Below, one piece after another: positions 53,419 to 61,171 of a DNA stretch of 64,000 nt; the stretch's first letter is position 1, and every line of letters starts with the position of its first letter. This stretch comes from Streptomyces solicavernae. Lineage in GTDB: Bacteria; Actinomycetota; Actinomycetes; Streptomycetales; Streptomycetaceae. The stretch spans positions 103,880 through 167,879 of the forward strand of contig NZ_JASCIR010000013.1 in assembly GCF_029968095.1 (NCBI RefSeq), read 5' to 3'. A model generated the notes under the pieces. The model was not told the DNA's origin. It made no database searches and saw nothing but the letters and a program-made list of their open reading frames with translations. A program made the translations under genes and the position numbers.

Positions 53419-54366
53419 CTAGCCGAGGTCGGTGTGGCCCGCGCGGGTCATCCGGTACTGGACGACGGTGATCAAGCTGAGGACGGCCAGGAGCGCCACG
53501 GACATCGCGGAGGCGTACCCGAACTGGAAGCGTCCGAAAGCGGAGTTGTAGATGTAGAGCTGCAGGACGTTGGTGGCGTTCGCGGGGCCGCCGAGGGTGG
53601 TCACGGCGACGGTGTCGAAGACCTGGAACGACCCGATGACCGTCATGATGAGGACGACGGCCAGGACCGGCCGCAGCAACGGCAGCGTGACCCGCCAGAA
53701 CATCCGCCACTCGCTCGCGCCGTCCACCTTCGCCGCGTCGTAGACGTCGCCCGGTATCGCCTGGAGGCCCGCGAACAACAGCAGTGCCGTGTACCCGACG
53801 TGTCGCCACACGTTGATCAGGGCGATCGTGGGGACGGCCCAGGCCTCGTCGGTGAGGAACGGGATGTGGTCGAAGCCGAACGCGCCGATGATCTGGTTGC
53901 CGATGCCGAGCTGGGTGTCGAGCATCCACAGCCAGATGATGCCGGCGACCACGTTCGACACGAGGTACGGGGCGAGCACCACCGACCGCAGCAGCGCCGA
54001 GCGCGTCAGGCGCTGCATGAGCACCGCAAGGGCGAGCGCGGCCACCGTCTGTACCCCGATGTTGACGACCACGTACTCGACAGTCACGGCCAACGAGTCC
54101 CAGAAGACGGGGTCGTTGACCATCCGCACGTAGTTGTCGAGCCCGGCCCACCGCGGTGGCGTCAGCAGGTTGAACTGCGTGAAGCTCAGATAGATCCCGC
54201 GCAGCGTCGGCCACAGCAGGAACACGAGGAAGCCGAGCAGGGCAGGTGCGATGAAGGCCGCGGCCAGGGCCCCGTCACCGCGACGCCGCGGGCGGCGGCG
54301 CAGCGGGCGGGTGACGACGGACTCGGCTGTGCTCAGGGGTGGGCTGGCAGTTGAGGCGACGGTCAT
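53419..54366 (-). CDS. Sugar ABC transporter permease (MalF type), first gene of operon
   Basis: A 315-residue permease with six helices and the EAA loop YDAAKVDGASEWRMFWRVTLP. ATG 54366 follows GAGGGAG; the frame continues to 54402 without signal. It is divergent from the ROK regulator, with two matching 22-bp elements between them. Confidence 0.9.
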   Translation of the reverse strand: MTVASTASPPLSTAESVVTRPLRRRPRRRGDGALAAAFIAPALLGFLVFLLWPTLRGIYLSFTQFNLLTPPRWAGLDNYVRMVNDPVFWDSLAVTVEYVVVNIGVQTVAALALAVLMQRLTRSALLRSVVLAPYLVSNVVAGIIWLWMLDTQLGIGNQIIGAFGFDHIPFLTDEAWAVPTIALINVWRHVGYTALLLFAGLQAIPGDVYDAAKVDGASEWRMFWRVTLPLLRPVLAVVLIMTVIGSFQVFDTVAVTTLGGPANATNVLQLYIYNSAFGRFQFGYASAMSVALLAVLSLITVVQYRMTRAGHTDLG

Positions 54367-54401
54367 GCGCGGCTCCCTCGTCGGCGACTCGGCTCGCCAC
54401 A

Positions 54402-54424
54402 TACTTTCGTCGCGGAATTATTCT
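54402..54424. promoter_or_regulatory. ROK operator candidate, site 1
   Basis: The element TACTTTCGTCGCGGAATTAT followed by TC matches site 2 at 54498 in 16 of 22 positions; core TTYC-N5-GGAA. Next to the permease start. Confidence 0.65.
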
Positions 54425-54497
54425 GCCGTCAATAGGCTGGCGATGATCGATCCTGGCAAGGGGCTGACGGCTCCTAGTCAGTCGGTCCCCAGATATA

Positions 54498-54519
54498 TAC
54501 TTCCGCCATGGAATGAATC
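54498..54519. promoter_or_regulatory. ROK operator candidate, site 2
   Basis: The element TACTTCCGCCATGGAATGAA followed by TC, core TTCC-N5-GGAA. It lies 54 bp before the ROK start, next to the AT-rich run ATATATAC that may be a -10. Confidence 0.65.
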
Positions 54520-54573
54520 ATGATGGGGGCTGACGTAGCTCCGCCGGTGGACGTCATACACGAGGAGGTCGAG

Positions 54574-55827
54574 GTGTCGAGCAGCGCAGCCACGCCGAAC
54601 TGGCGCCCGCTGAGCCCTGGAGAGCGCGCCGTGGCGATCGCGATCCTCACGCACGGTCCGCTCTCCCGCAGCGAACTGGCCAAGCGGCTCGACCTGTCGG
54701 CCGGCAGCCTGACCCGGCTCACGAAGCCTCTGATCGAGTCGGGGCTGCTGGTCGACGCGGGTTCCGGGCCGGAGGAGCCCGCGCCCGCGCCCTCCGCAGT
54801 GACCGGAGCGACCGGGGCGACGGGGGCGACGGGGACGACCGGCGCGAGCGGCGGTGTCACCGCCCGCCAGGGCAGACCGACCAGACCCCTCGACATAGTC
54901 GCCGGAGCCCAGCACTTCGCCGGATTCAAGGTCACCGCCGACGCGGTGTACGGCGTGGTCACCACCCTGAGAAGCGAGGTGGTGGCCCGACGGCTCGCGG
55001 CGGTCGGCAACCGTGACCCCGAGGCGGTGGTCGACCAGATCGCCGTCATGGCCCGCGAGTTCAAGGAGGAATTCCCCCGGCTCGCCGGTGCCGGCATCGG
55101 CGTGGGCGGGCAGGTCCGCGACCGTTCCCTGGTGGTCGAGAACGCCTTCCTGGACTGGGAGGAGGTGCCGCTCGCCGCGATGGTCGAGGAGCGCATCGCC
55201 CTGCCGGTCGTCGTCGACAACGACGGGGCGGCCCTGATCGAAGCCGAGGCCTGGTTCGGTGCGGGCCGCGGCCTCGACCGCTTCGCCGTCCTCACCATCG
55301 GCGCGGGCTTCGGCTACGGCCTGGTGCTCGACGGGAAGCTCGTCCGCACCCGGGAGAGCGGCAAGCGGTGGATCATCGACCCCTATGGCCCCTTCGACAG
55401 GAACGGCGAACGAGGCACTGCCGAGGGCCTGTTGACCATCCCGGCCATCTGCTCCCAGATCCAGGCGGCCACGGGAGACGAGCGGACGTACGCCGAGATC
55501 CTCGACGCCGCGGCCGCCGGGGAACCGCTGCCGCACCGCATCGTGCACCAGTCGGCCAGGGCGCTCGGCACTCTCGTCGCCCAGATCGCCAACCACGCCA
55601 TCCCGGAGAAGATCCTGCTCGCCGGGGAGGGAGTCGGCCTCGTGGACGTCGCGGGCGGCACGGTCCGCGAGGCCATCGACGCCAACCGCCACCCGTCGGC
55701 CGACCCGGTCGTCCTGGAGACCAAGGTCTCCGACTTCCACGAGTGGGCCCGCGGCGCGGCGGTCCTGGCCATCCAGGTCCTCGTCCTCGGGGCGCGCAAA
55801 GATCGGGGAGATGTCCCCCAGCGCTGA
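54574..55827 (+). CDS. ROK family transcriptional regulator
   Basis: A 417-residue repressor/kinase-fold protein. The N-terminal winged helix includes LSRSELAKRLDLSAGSLTRL. A Gly/Ala/Thr-rich linker of nine-base repeats (about residues 73-92) leads to the ROK domain with VVVDNDGAALIEAEAWFGAG and LTIGAGFGYGLVLDG. The zinc-type cysteine cluster of sugar-kinase ROK proteins is absent. GAGGAGG positions GTG 54574, 18 codons inside the longest frame. It is divergent from the sugar ABC operon and should control it in response to the imported sugar. Confidence 0.88.
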   Translation: MSSSAATPNWRPLSPGERAVAIAILTHGPLSRSELAKRLDLSAGSLTRLTKPLIESGLLVDAGSGPEEPAPAPSAVTGATGATGATGTTGASGGVTARQGRPTRPLDIVAGAQHFAGFKVTADAVYGVVTTLRSEVVARRLAAVGNRDPEAVVDQIAVMAREFKEEFPRLAGAGIGVGGQVRDRSLVVENAFLDWEEVPLAAMVEERIALPVVVDNDGAALIEAEAWFGAGRGLDRFAVLTIGAGFGYGLVLDGKLVRTRESGKRWIIDPYGPFDRNGERGTAEGLLTIPAICSQIQAATGDERTYAEILDAAAAGEPLPHRIVHQSARALGTLVAQIANHAIPEKILLAGEGVGLVDVAGGTVREAIDANRHPSADPVVLETKVSDFHEWARGAAVLAIQVLVLGARKDRGDVPQR

Positions 55828-56338
55828 ACCCTGACTGTTCGCCGTACCCACGGGCCGGGCCTCGGGGGATGGGGGGCGCCCCAGACCGCACCCGAGGGAG
55901 CGGCGAGGGGCCTGTGCGGCGGGGGCGAGTGTCCTGTGGCGGAGGGCGACCTCAAGTGCTGCACGGGCTGCCCATCGCAGGATCTGCCGGACGGCTTCGG
56001 CCCGTAGGCACCGCGGGGGTTGCCCCCTGTCCGGCCCACCGGAGGGGCCCGAGCCAGGCGCGGGGCGCCCCTGGTCACCCACTGCCCCGCCCCGAGTCCA
56101 CCGTCGCCCTGGCCCTGACCGCGGCGGCGGGGTCCCAGCCCTGGTGGGGTACGGAGGCGAGCAGCAGCCGGGTGTACGGGGCCGAGGGGGCGCCGAGTGG
56201 TGCCTCAACACACACTGGCGAGCGTCGTCCCGGCTCTCGACGGCCCCTGAGAGCCGACTGCCGAGAAGTCGGGACCCCGCTCCCGGAGTGCGGCTCCCCC
56301 GGGGAAGCCGGACGATGAATTCAACGAGCGGAGTTGCC
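55828..56338. other. 511-bp gap with a gene relic
   Basis: No intact gene. The only recognisable content is the C-terminal piece of an oligopeptide ABC ATPase (56075-56200, minus strand). The final 25 bp supply alternative starts and ribosome sites for the glutamate-type ATPase. Confidence 0.55.
56075..56200 (-). pseudogene. Relic: C-terminal piece of an oligopeptide (Opp/Dpp-type) ABC ATPase
   Basis: One minus-strand frame ends SAPYTRLLLASVPHQGWDP followed by AAAVRARATVDSGRGSG and a stop at 56075. The HPYTRALLAAVP-like block is diagnostic of the C-terminus of DppD/OppD-type ATPases. Nothing upstream on this strand restores the ATPase domain. Confidence 0.5.
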
Positions 56339-57103
56339 GTGAGCGAGGAAAATCCACCCCGGGCCACAGGCGATCTTGTCGTGCTGAGCGACGTCAACAA
56401 GCACTTCGGCGCGCTCCATGTCCTCCAGAGCATCGACCTGACCATCGCCCGGGGTGAGGTCGTCGTCGTCATCGGGCCGTCCGGGGGCGGGAAATCCACG
56501 CTGTGCCGCGCCATCAACCGGCTGGAGACCATCGACTCCGGTGAGATCGTCATCGACGGAAAGCCCCTGCCCGCCGAGGGCCGCGAGCTGGCCGCGCTGC
56601 GGGCCGATGTGGGCATGGTCTTCCAGTCCTTCAACCTCTTCGCGCACAAGACCGTTCTGGACAACGTGACGCTCGGCCAGGTCAAGGTCCGCAAGAAGGA
56701 CAAGAAGGCCGCCGACGAGCGGGCCCGCCGGCTGCTCGACCGGGTGGGGGTCGCCTCCCAGGCGGAGAAGTACCCCGCGCAGCTCTCCGGCGGCCAGCAG
56801 CAGCGCGTCGCGATCGCCCGCGCCCTCGCCATGGACCCGAAGATCATGCTCTTCGACGAGCCGACCTCCGCGCTCGACCCCGAGATGATCAACGAGGTTC
56901 TTGAGGTGATGCGGCAACTCGCCCGTGACGGCATGACCATGGTCGTCGTGACCCACGAAATGGGGTTCGCCCGTTCGGCCGCCAACCGTGTGGTGTTCAT
57001 GGCGGACGGCCGCATCGTGGAGGAGACGACACCCGCCCGGTTCTTCAGCAATCCGAGCAGCGAGCGGGCCAAGGACTTTCTGTCGAAGATCCTGCACCAC
57101 TGA
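56339..57103 (+). CDS. Polar amino acid (glutamate-type) ABC transporter ATPase
   Basis: A 254-residue ATPase with Walker A GPSGGGKST, signature LSGGQQQR, Walker B IMLFDEPTSALDPE and VVTHEMGFA; sequence very like Streptomyces/Corynebacterium GluA. Starts GTG 56339 (behind GGAG) and ATG 56315 (behind GGGGAAG) are both reasonable; I chose the GTG because it starts nearer the domain. First of four genes. The flanks are not recA/recX, so this is probably a paralogue of the main glutamate importer. Confidence 0.9.
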   Translation: MSEENPPRATGDLVVLSDVNKHFGALHVLQSIDLTIARGEVVVVIGPSGGGKSTLCRAINRLETIDSGEIVIDGKPLPAEGRELAALRADVGMVFQSFNLFAHKTVLDNVTLGQVKVRKKDKKAADERARRLLDRVGVASQAEKYPAQLSGGQQQRVAIARALAMDPKIMLFDEPTSALDPEMINEVLEVMRQLARDGMTMVVVTHEMGFARSAANRVVFMADGRIVEETTPARFFSNPSSERAKDFLSKILHH

Positions 57104-57135
57104 TCCGGGGGCCTTGAGTACTAGGAACGATCACC

Positions 57136-57969
57136 ATGAAACTCCATAAAGTCACCGTCGCGGCTGCCACCGCGCTCGTGCTGTCCCTGACCGCCGTCGG
57201 CTGCGGCACGGACGACGGCAACGACGCGAGCTCGGGCGACGAGAAGATCACCATCGGCATCAAGTTCGACCAGCCGGGCCTCGGCCTGAAGACCCCGGAC
57301 GGCAAGTACACGGGCTTCGACGTGGACGTGGCCACGTACGTCGCGAAGGAGCTCGGACATGAGCCCGGCGACATCGTGTGGAAGCAAGCCAAGAGCGCCG
57401 ACCGCGAGACGCTGCTCCAGCGCGGCGACGTCGACTTCATCGCCGCCTCGTACTCGATCACCCCCGAGCGCGAACAGAAGGTCGACTTCGCCGGCCCCTA
57501 CCTCCTGGCACACCAGGACGTCCTGATCCGGGCCGACGACAACAGCATCACGAAGCCCGAGGACCTCAACAACAAGAAGCTCTGCTCGGTCACCGGCTCC
57601 ACCTCGGCGCAGAACGTCAAGGAAGAGATCGCGCCCGAGGCTCAGCTGCAGGAGTACGGCGGCTACTCGGAGTGCCTGACCGGTCTGGAGAACAAGGTCA
57701 TCGACGCCCTGACCACCGATGACTCGATCCTCGCCGGCTATGCCGCGCAGCCCGAGTTCAAGGGCAAGTTCAAGCTCGGCGGCTTCAAGCTGAGCAACGA
57801 GAACTATGGCATCGGCGTCGCCCAGGGCAGCGATCTCAAGGCGCAGATCAACACCGCCCTGGAGAAGATGGTCGAGGACGGCTCCTGGGACGCGGCCGTC
57901 GAGAAGAACTTCGGCCCGGCCGGCTACAAGAACGAGCCCGCCCCGAAGATCGGCGTCATCGTCGACTGA
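57136..57969 (+). CDS. Glutamate-type ABC transporter binding lipoprotein
   Basis: A 277-residue family 3 solute-binding protein with lipobox LTAVGC, the domain start ITIGIKFDQPGLGLKTPDG, and FDVDVATYVAKELG, as in GluB. Residues VTGSTSAQNV and DALTTDDSILAGY line the ligand site in relatives. Glutamate or a similar acidic amino acid is the likely ligand. Confidence 0.9.
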   Translation: MKLHKVTVAAATALVLSLTAVGCGTDDGNDASSGDEKITIGIKFDQPGLGLKTPDGKYTGFDVDVATYVAKELGHEPGDIVWKQAKSADRETLLQRGDVDFIAASYSITPEREQKVDFAGPYLLAHQDVLIRADDNSITKPEDLNNKKLCSVTGSTSAQNVKEEIAPEAQLQEYGGYSECLTGLENKVIDALTTDDSILAGYAAQPEFKGKFKLGGFKLSNENYGIGVAQGSDLKAQINTALEKMVEDGSWDAAVEKNFGPAGYKNEPAPKIGVIVD

Positions 57970-58030
57970 AGCAGGCGCCCACGGTGCCCCACGGCCCCCC
58001 ACGGTGCCCCCGGCCCCCACGGTGCCCCAC

Positions 58031-58060
58031 GGCGCGCCGCCCGCCCGCGAGCGGCGCGCC
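58031..58060 (+). terminator. GC hairpin between binding-protein and permease genes
   Basis: GGCGCGCCGC (58031-58040) and GCGGCGCGCC (58051-58060) pair perfectly. It follows an array of CCCACGGTGCC-like repeats (57973-58030). Likely to reduce read-through or protect the upstream message, keeping binding protein in excess. Confidence 0.6.
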
Positions 58061-58089
58061 TCGCCCTTCACGCACGCGGAAGGCCGACC

Positions 58090-58755
58090 GTGTTCGACTT
58101 TCTCAAGGGTTACGACCTCCTGGCTGCCTTCTGGGTGACAGTGCAGCTCACCTTCTACTCCGCCGTCGGCTCCCTGATCTGGGGCACGGTCCTCGCCGCC
58201 ATGAGGGTCAGCCCCGTGCCCCTGATGCGGGCCTTCGGCACCGCCTACGTCAACGTGGTCCGCAACATCCCGCTCACCGTGGTCATCGTCTTCACCTCGC
58301 TCGGCCTGTTCCAGACCCTCGGAGTCACGCTCGGCGCCGACGACTTCACGACGATCAACTTCCGGCTCGCCGTGCTCGGCCTGACCGCCTACACCTCGTC
58401 GTTCGTCTGCGAGGCGCTGCGCTCCGGCATCAACACGGTGCCCGTCGGCCAGACCGAGGCGGCGCGTGCCATCGGCCTGAACTTCCCGCAGGTGCTGCGG
58501 CTCATCGTCCTTCCCCAGGCGTTCCGTTCCGTGGTCGGCCCGCTGGCGAGCGTACTGATCGCCCTGACCAAGAACACCACGGTGGCCGCCGCGATCGGGG
58601 TCGCCGAGGCGGCGGCGCTGATGCGGGTGATGATCGAGAACGAGGCCCAACTCATCCTCATCTCCGCCATCTTCGCGTTCGGATTCATCTGCCTCACCCT
58701 CCCGAGCGGGCTCCTCCTCGGCTGGGTGAGCAAGAAGGTGTCGGTGCGGCGATGA
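58090..58755 (+). CDS. Glutamate-type ABC transporter permease (GluC-like)
   Basis: A 221-residue HisMQ-type permease with the contact loop GQTEAARAIGLNFPQVLRLI and three to five helices. GTG 58090 start. Its stop overlaps the next permease start by ATGA. Confidence 0.9.
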   Translation: MFDFLKGYDLLAAFWVTVQLTFYSAVGSLIWGTVLAAMRVSPVPLMRAFGTAYVNVVRNIPLTVVIVFTSLGLFQTLGVTLGADDFTTINFRLAVLGLTAYTSSFVCEALRSGINTVPVGQTEAARAIGLNFPQVLRLIVLPQAFRSVVGPLASVLIALTKNTTVAAAIGVAEAAALMRVMIENEAQLILISAIFAFGFICLTLPSGLLLGWVSKKVSVRR

Positions 58756-59663
58756 GCTCGCAGTCCGTCCTGTACGACGTTCCGGGGCCGCGTGCCAGAA
58801 GGCGCAATGCGCTGCTGACGGTGGTGTTCCTGGCCGCGCTCGCCGCGATGGTCTGGTGGGTGGTGCAGAGCCTCGCCGACAAGAACCAGCTGGAGTGGGT
58901 CAAGTGGCAGCCCTTCTTCACGGATTCCCGCTCCTGGTCCACGTACCTCCTGCCGGGCCTTGAGAACACGCTCATCGCCGCTGCACTGGCCATGGTCATC
59001 GCGCTGCCGCTCGGAGCGCTGTTCGGCATCGCCCGGCTCTCCGACCACTGGTGGATGCGGGGCACGGCCGGCCTGGTCGTGGAGTTCTTCCGCGCCATCC
59101 CGGTGCTGATCCTGATGCTCTTCGCGAACGCGGCGTACTCCGAGTTCACCGACATCAGCCCCGACAGCCGGCCGCTGTACGCCGTGGTCACCGGTCTCGT
59201 CCTCTACAACGCCTCCGTGCTCGCGGAGATCGTACGAGCCGGAATCCTGTCCCTTCCCCGGGGCCAGACCGACGCGGCGAAGGCGATCGGCATGCGCAAG
59301 AACCAGGTCATGCGCCATGTGCTGCTGCCGCAGTCGATCACGTCGATGCTCCCGGCGATCGTCAGCCAGCTGGTGGTGATCGTGAAGGACACCGCCCTGG
59401 GCGGGGCGCTGCTCGGCTTCTCCGAACTTCTCGCGTCGGTCCGCCCGATGAGCGCGAACTACGGCGCGAACACCATTGCCAGCTTCACTGTGGTCGCGGT
59501 GGTCTTCGTCGTACTGAACTTCGCGCTCACCTCCTTCGCGAGCTGGCTGGAGGGCAGGCTGAGGCGAGGCAAGAGGACCACCGGCGCGGTGGTCGGCGCG
59601 GACGCGGTCGACCAGCTGGCGACACCGGGCGAGCACGTCGGCCGTGACGAGCTGGATGAGTGA
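58752..59663 (+). CDS. Glutamate-type ABC transporter permease (GluD-like)
   Basis: A 303-residue HisMQ-type permease with contact loop GQTDAAKAIGMRKNQVMRHV. It is longer than its partner owing to an N-terminal segment and a charged C-terminal tail, as in GluD. Coupled to the preceding gene by a four-base overlap. Confidence 0.9.
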   Translation: MSSQSVLYDVPGPRARRRNALLTVVFLAALAAMVWWVVQSLADKNQLEWVKWQPFFTDSRSWSTYLLPGLENTLIAAALAMVIALPLGALFGIARLSDHWWMRGTAGLVVEFFRAIPVLILMLFANAAYSEFTDISPDSRPLYAVVTGLVLYNASVLAEIVRAGILSLPRGQTDAAKAIGMRKNQVMRHVLLPQSITSMLPAIVSQLVVIVKDTALGGALLGFSELLASVRPMSANYGANTIASFTVVAVVFVVLNFALTSFASWLEGRLRRGKRTTGAVVGADAVDQLATPGEHVGRDELDE

Positions 59664-59757
59664 GTCCGATGTCTGCACCGGCCGCGACCGTGGCGAACGG
59701 GCCCCGGGCGGGGACCGGCCCCCACCCGTGGACAGTCCCCGCACCTCCGAGTACCTT

Positions 59758-59767
59758 AACGATCGTT
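59758..59767. promoter_or_regulatory. TetR-type palindrome before the acyl-CoA dehydrogenase gene
   Basis: AACGATCGTT, a perfect 10-bp palindrome within CTTAACGATCGTTCG, 47 bp before the start. AACG-N2-CGTT sites are bound by TetR regulators of acyl-CoA metabolism (PaaR/FadR-like). No TetR gene is in the window. Confidence 0.55.
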
Positions 59768-59814
59768 CGACTGATGCGAGATCCAGGTCACACCAGGTGT
59801 GAGGAGAGGTTTCC

Positions 59815-60972
59815 GTGCGTCGTACGGTGTTCAGCGAGGACCATGAGGCGTTTCGCGTGACCTTGCGGGACTTCATCGCCAAGGAGGTCGTTCCGGTCCA
59901 CCACGCGTGGGAGGAGCAGGGGCATCCGCCGCGCGACTTCTACCGCAGGCTCGGTGAGCTGGGGGTGCTCGGCGTCCAGGTGCCCGCGGAGTTCGGGGGT
60001 GCGGGGGAGGCCAGCTTCAAGTTCGCGGCGGTCGTCGGTGAGGAGACGGCGCGCGCGGGGGTGTCCCTCGGCAACTACTCGGTGCACACCCATCTGATCC
60101 TGCCGTACCTCCTGAAGTACGCGACCGAGGAGCAGCAGCGGCGCTGGCTGCCCGGGTTCGTGACCGGCGATCTCATGACCGCGATCGCGATGACGGAGCC
60201 CGGCACCGGCTCCGACCTCGCCAACATCCGCACCAGGGCCGAGCTGTCGGCGGACGGCACGCACTATGTCCTCAACGGTGCCAAGACGTTCATCACCGGC
60301 GGCGCCCTCGCCGACCTGGTGCTCGTCGTCGCCCGCACCACCCCGTACGACCCGGACGACCGCCGCGCCGGACTGTCGATCCTCTGCGTGGAGTCCGCGA
60401 GCGAGGGCTTCGCGGTCGGCCGCAAGCTGCAGAAGATCGGCCTGAAGGCGTCCGACACGGCCGAACTGTCCTTCGCCGACGTCAAGGTGCCCGTCGGGAA
60501 CCTGCTCGGCGAGGAGGGCGCCGGCTTCTCGTACCTCTCGCACAACCTCGCGCAGGAGCGGCTGACCATCGCGCTGAACGCCACCGCCACGGCTGCCGCC
60601 GCCCTGCGCTTCGCCACCGAGTACGTCAAGGACCGTACGGTCTTCGGCCGGCCGGTCGCGCACTTCCAGAACACCAAGTTCGTGCTCGCCGAGTGCGCCA
60701 CCGACGCCGAGGCCGCGCAGCTCATGGCGGACCGCGCCCTGGAGCTGCACGACGCGGGCGAGCTGACCGTCGCCGACGCGGCCAAGGCCAAGCTGTTCTG
60801 CACCGAGACCGCGGGCCGCGTCATCGACAAGTGCCTTCAGCTGCACGGGGGTTACGGGTACATCACCGAGTACCCCATCGCCCGCCTCTATGCCGACACC
60901 CGTGTCTCGCGCATCTACGGCGGCACCAACGAGGTCATGAAGACCATCATCGCGAAGTCCCTCGGGCTCTGA
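59815..60972 (+). CDS. Acyl-CoA dehydrogenase
   Basis: A 385-residue flavoenzyme for the first step of acyl-CoA beta-oxidation or branched-chain acyl-CoA breakdown. Signature blocks: AMTEPGTGSDLANI, FITGGALADLVLV, and LHGGYGYITEYPIARLYAD; the C-terminal RIYGGTNEVMKTIIAKSLGL is typical. GTG 59815 follows GAGGAGAGG. An acyl-CoA synthetase lies downstream, with the remains of a thiolase between. Confidence 0.93.
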   Translation: MRRTVFSEDHEAFRVTLRDFIAKEVVPVHHAWEEQGHPPRDFYRRLGELGVLGVQVPAEFGGAGEASFKFAAVVGEETARAGVSLGNYSVHTHLILPYLLKYATEEQQRRWLPGFVTGDLMTAIAMTEPGTGSDLANIRTRAELSADGTHYVLNGAKTFITGGALADLVLVVARTTPYDPDDRRAGLSILCVESASEGFAVGRKLQKIGLKASDTAELSFADVKVPVGNLLGEEGAGFSYLSHNLAQERLTIALNATATAAAALRFATEYVKDRTVFGRPVAHFQNTKFVLAECATDAEAAQLMADRALELHDAGELTVADAAKAKLFCTETAGRVIDKCLQLHGGYGYITEYPIARLYADTRVSRIYGGTNEVMKTIIAKSLGL

Positions 60973-61003
60973 GCGTCCCGGCCTTCCGTTCCCGTCCGTT
61001 CCC

Positions 61004-61035
61004 GCGCCCCCGCGCCCCCGCGCCCCCGCGCCCCC
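61004..61035. repeat. Four 8-bp GCGCCCCC repeats
   Basis: Four tandem GCGCCCCC units in the gap after the acyl-CoA dehydrogenase gene. Confidence 0.9.
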
Positions 61036-61083
61036 GAGCCCCCGCGTCCGTTCCCGCGCCCGTCCACCGACAGGAGTTCCCTC

Positions 61084-61122
61084 ATGCGTGACGCAGTCAT
61101 CGTGGGCATGCCGCAGCCCTGA
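61084..61122 (+). pseudogene. Thiolase start codon stub (12 codons)
   Basis: After CAGGAGTTCCCTC, ATG 61084 begins MRDAVIVG, the standard N-terminus of acetyl-CoA acetyltransferases (normally followed by xxRTPxGK), but then reads MPQP and stops. The rest of the thiolase is gone. Streptomycetes commonly carry a thiolase between an acyl-CoA dehydrogenase and a synthetase. The stub may still be translated. Confidence 0.65.
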
Positions 61123-61171
61123 CCTCGTACGAAGCCTTCTCGGCGTCAACTACCTGTGACGGAGGGATCCC

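Noticed and set aside
56339..59663. Calling this the canonical gluABCD operon.
   Set aside because: Order and sequence fit, but the usual Streptomyces locus lies by recA/recX; here the flanks are a ROK regulator and an acyl-CoA dehydrogenase, so I call it glutamate-type without gene symbols.
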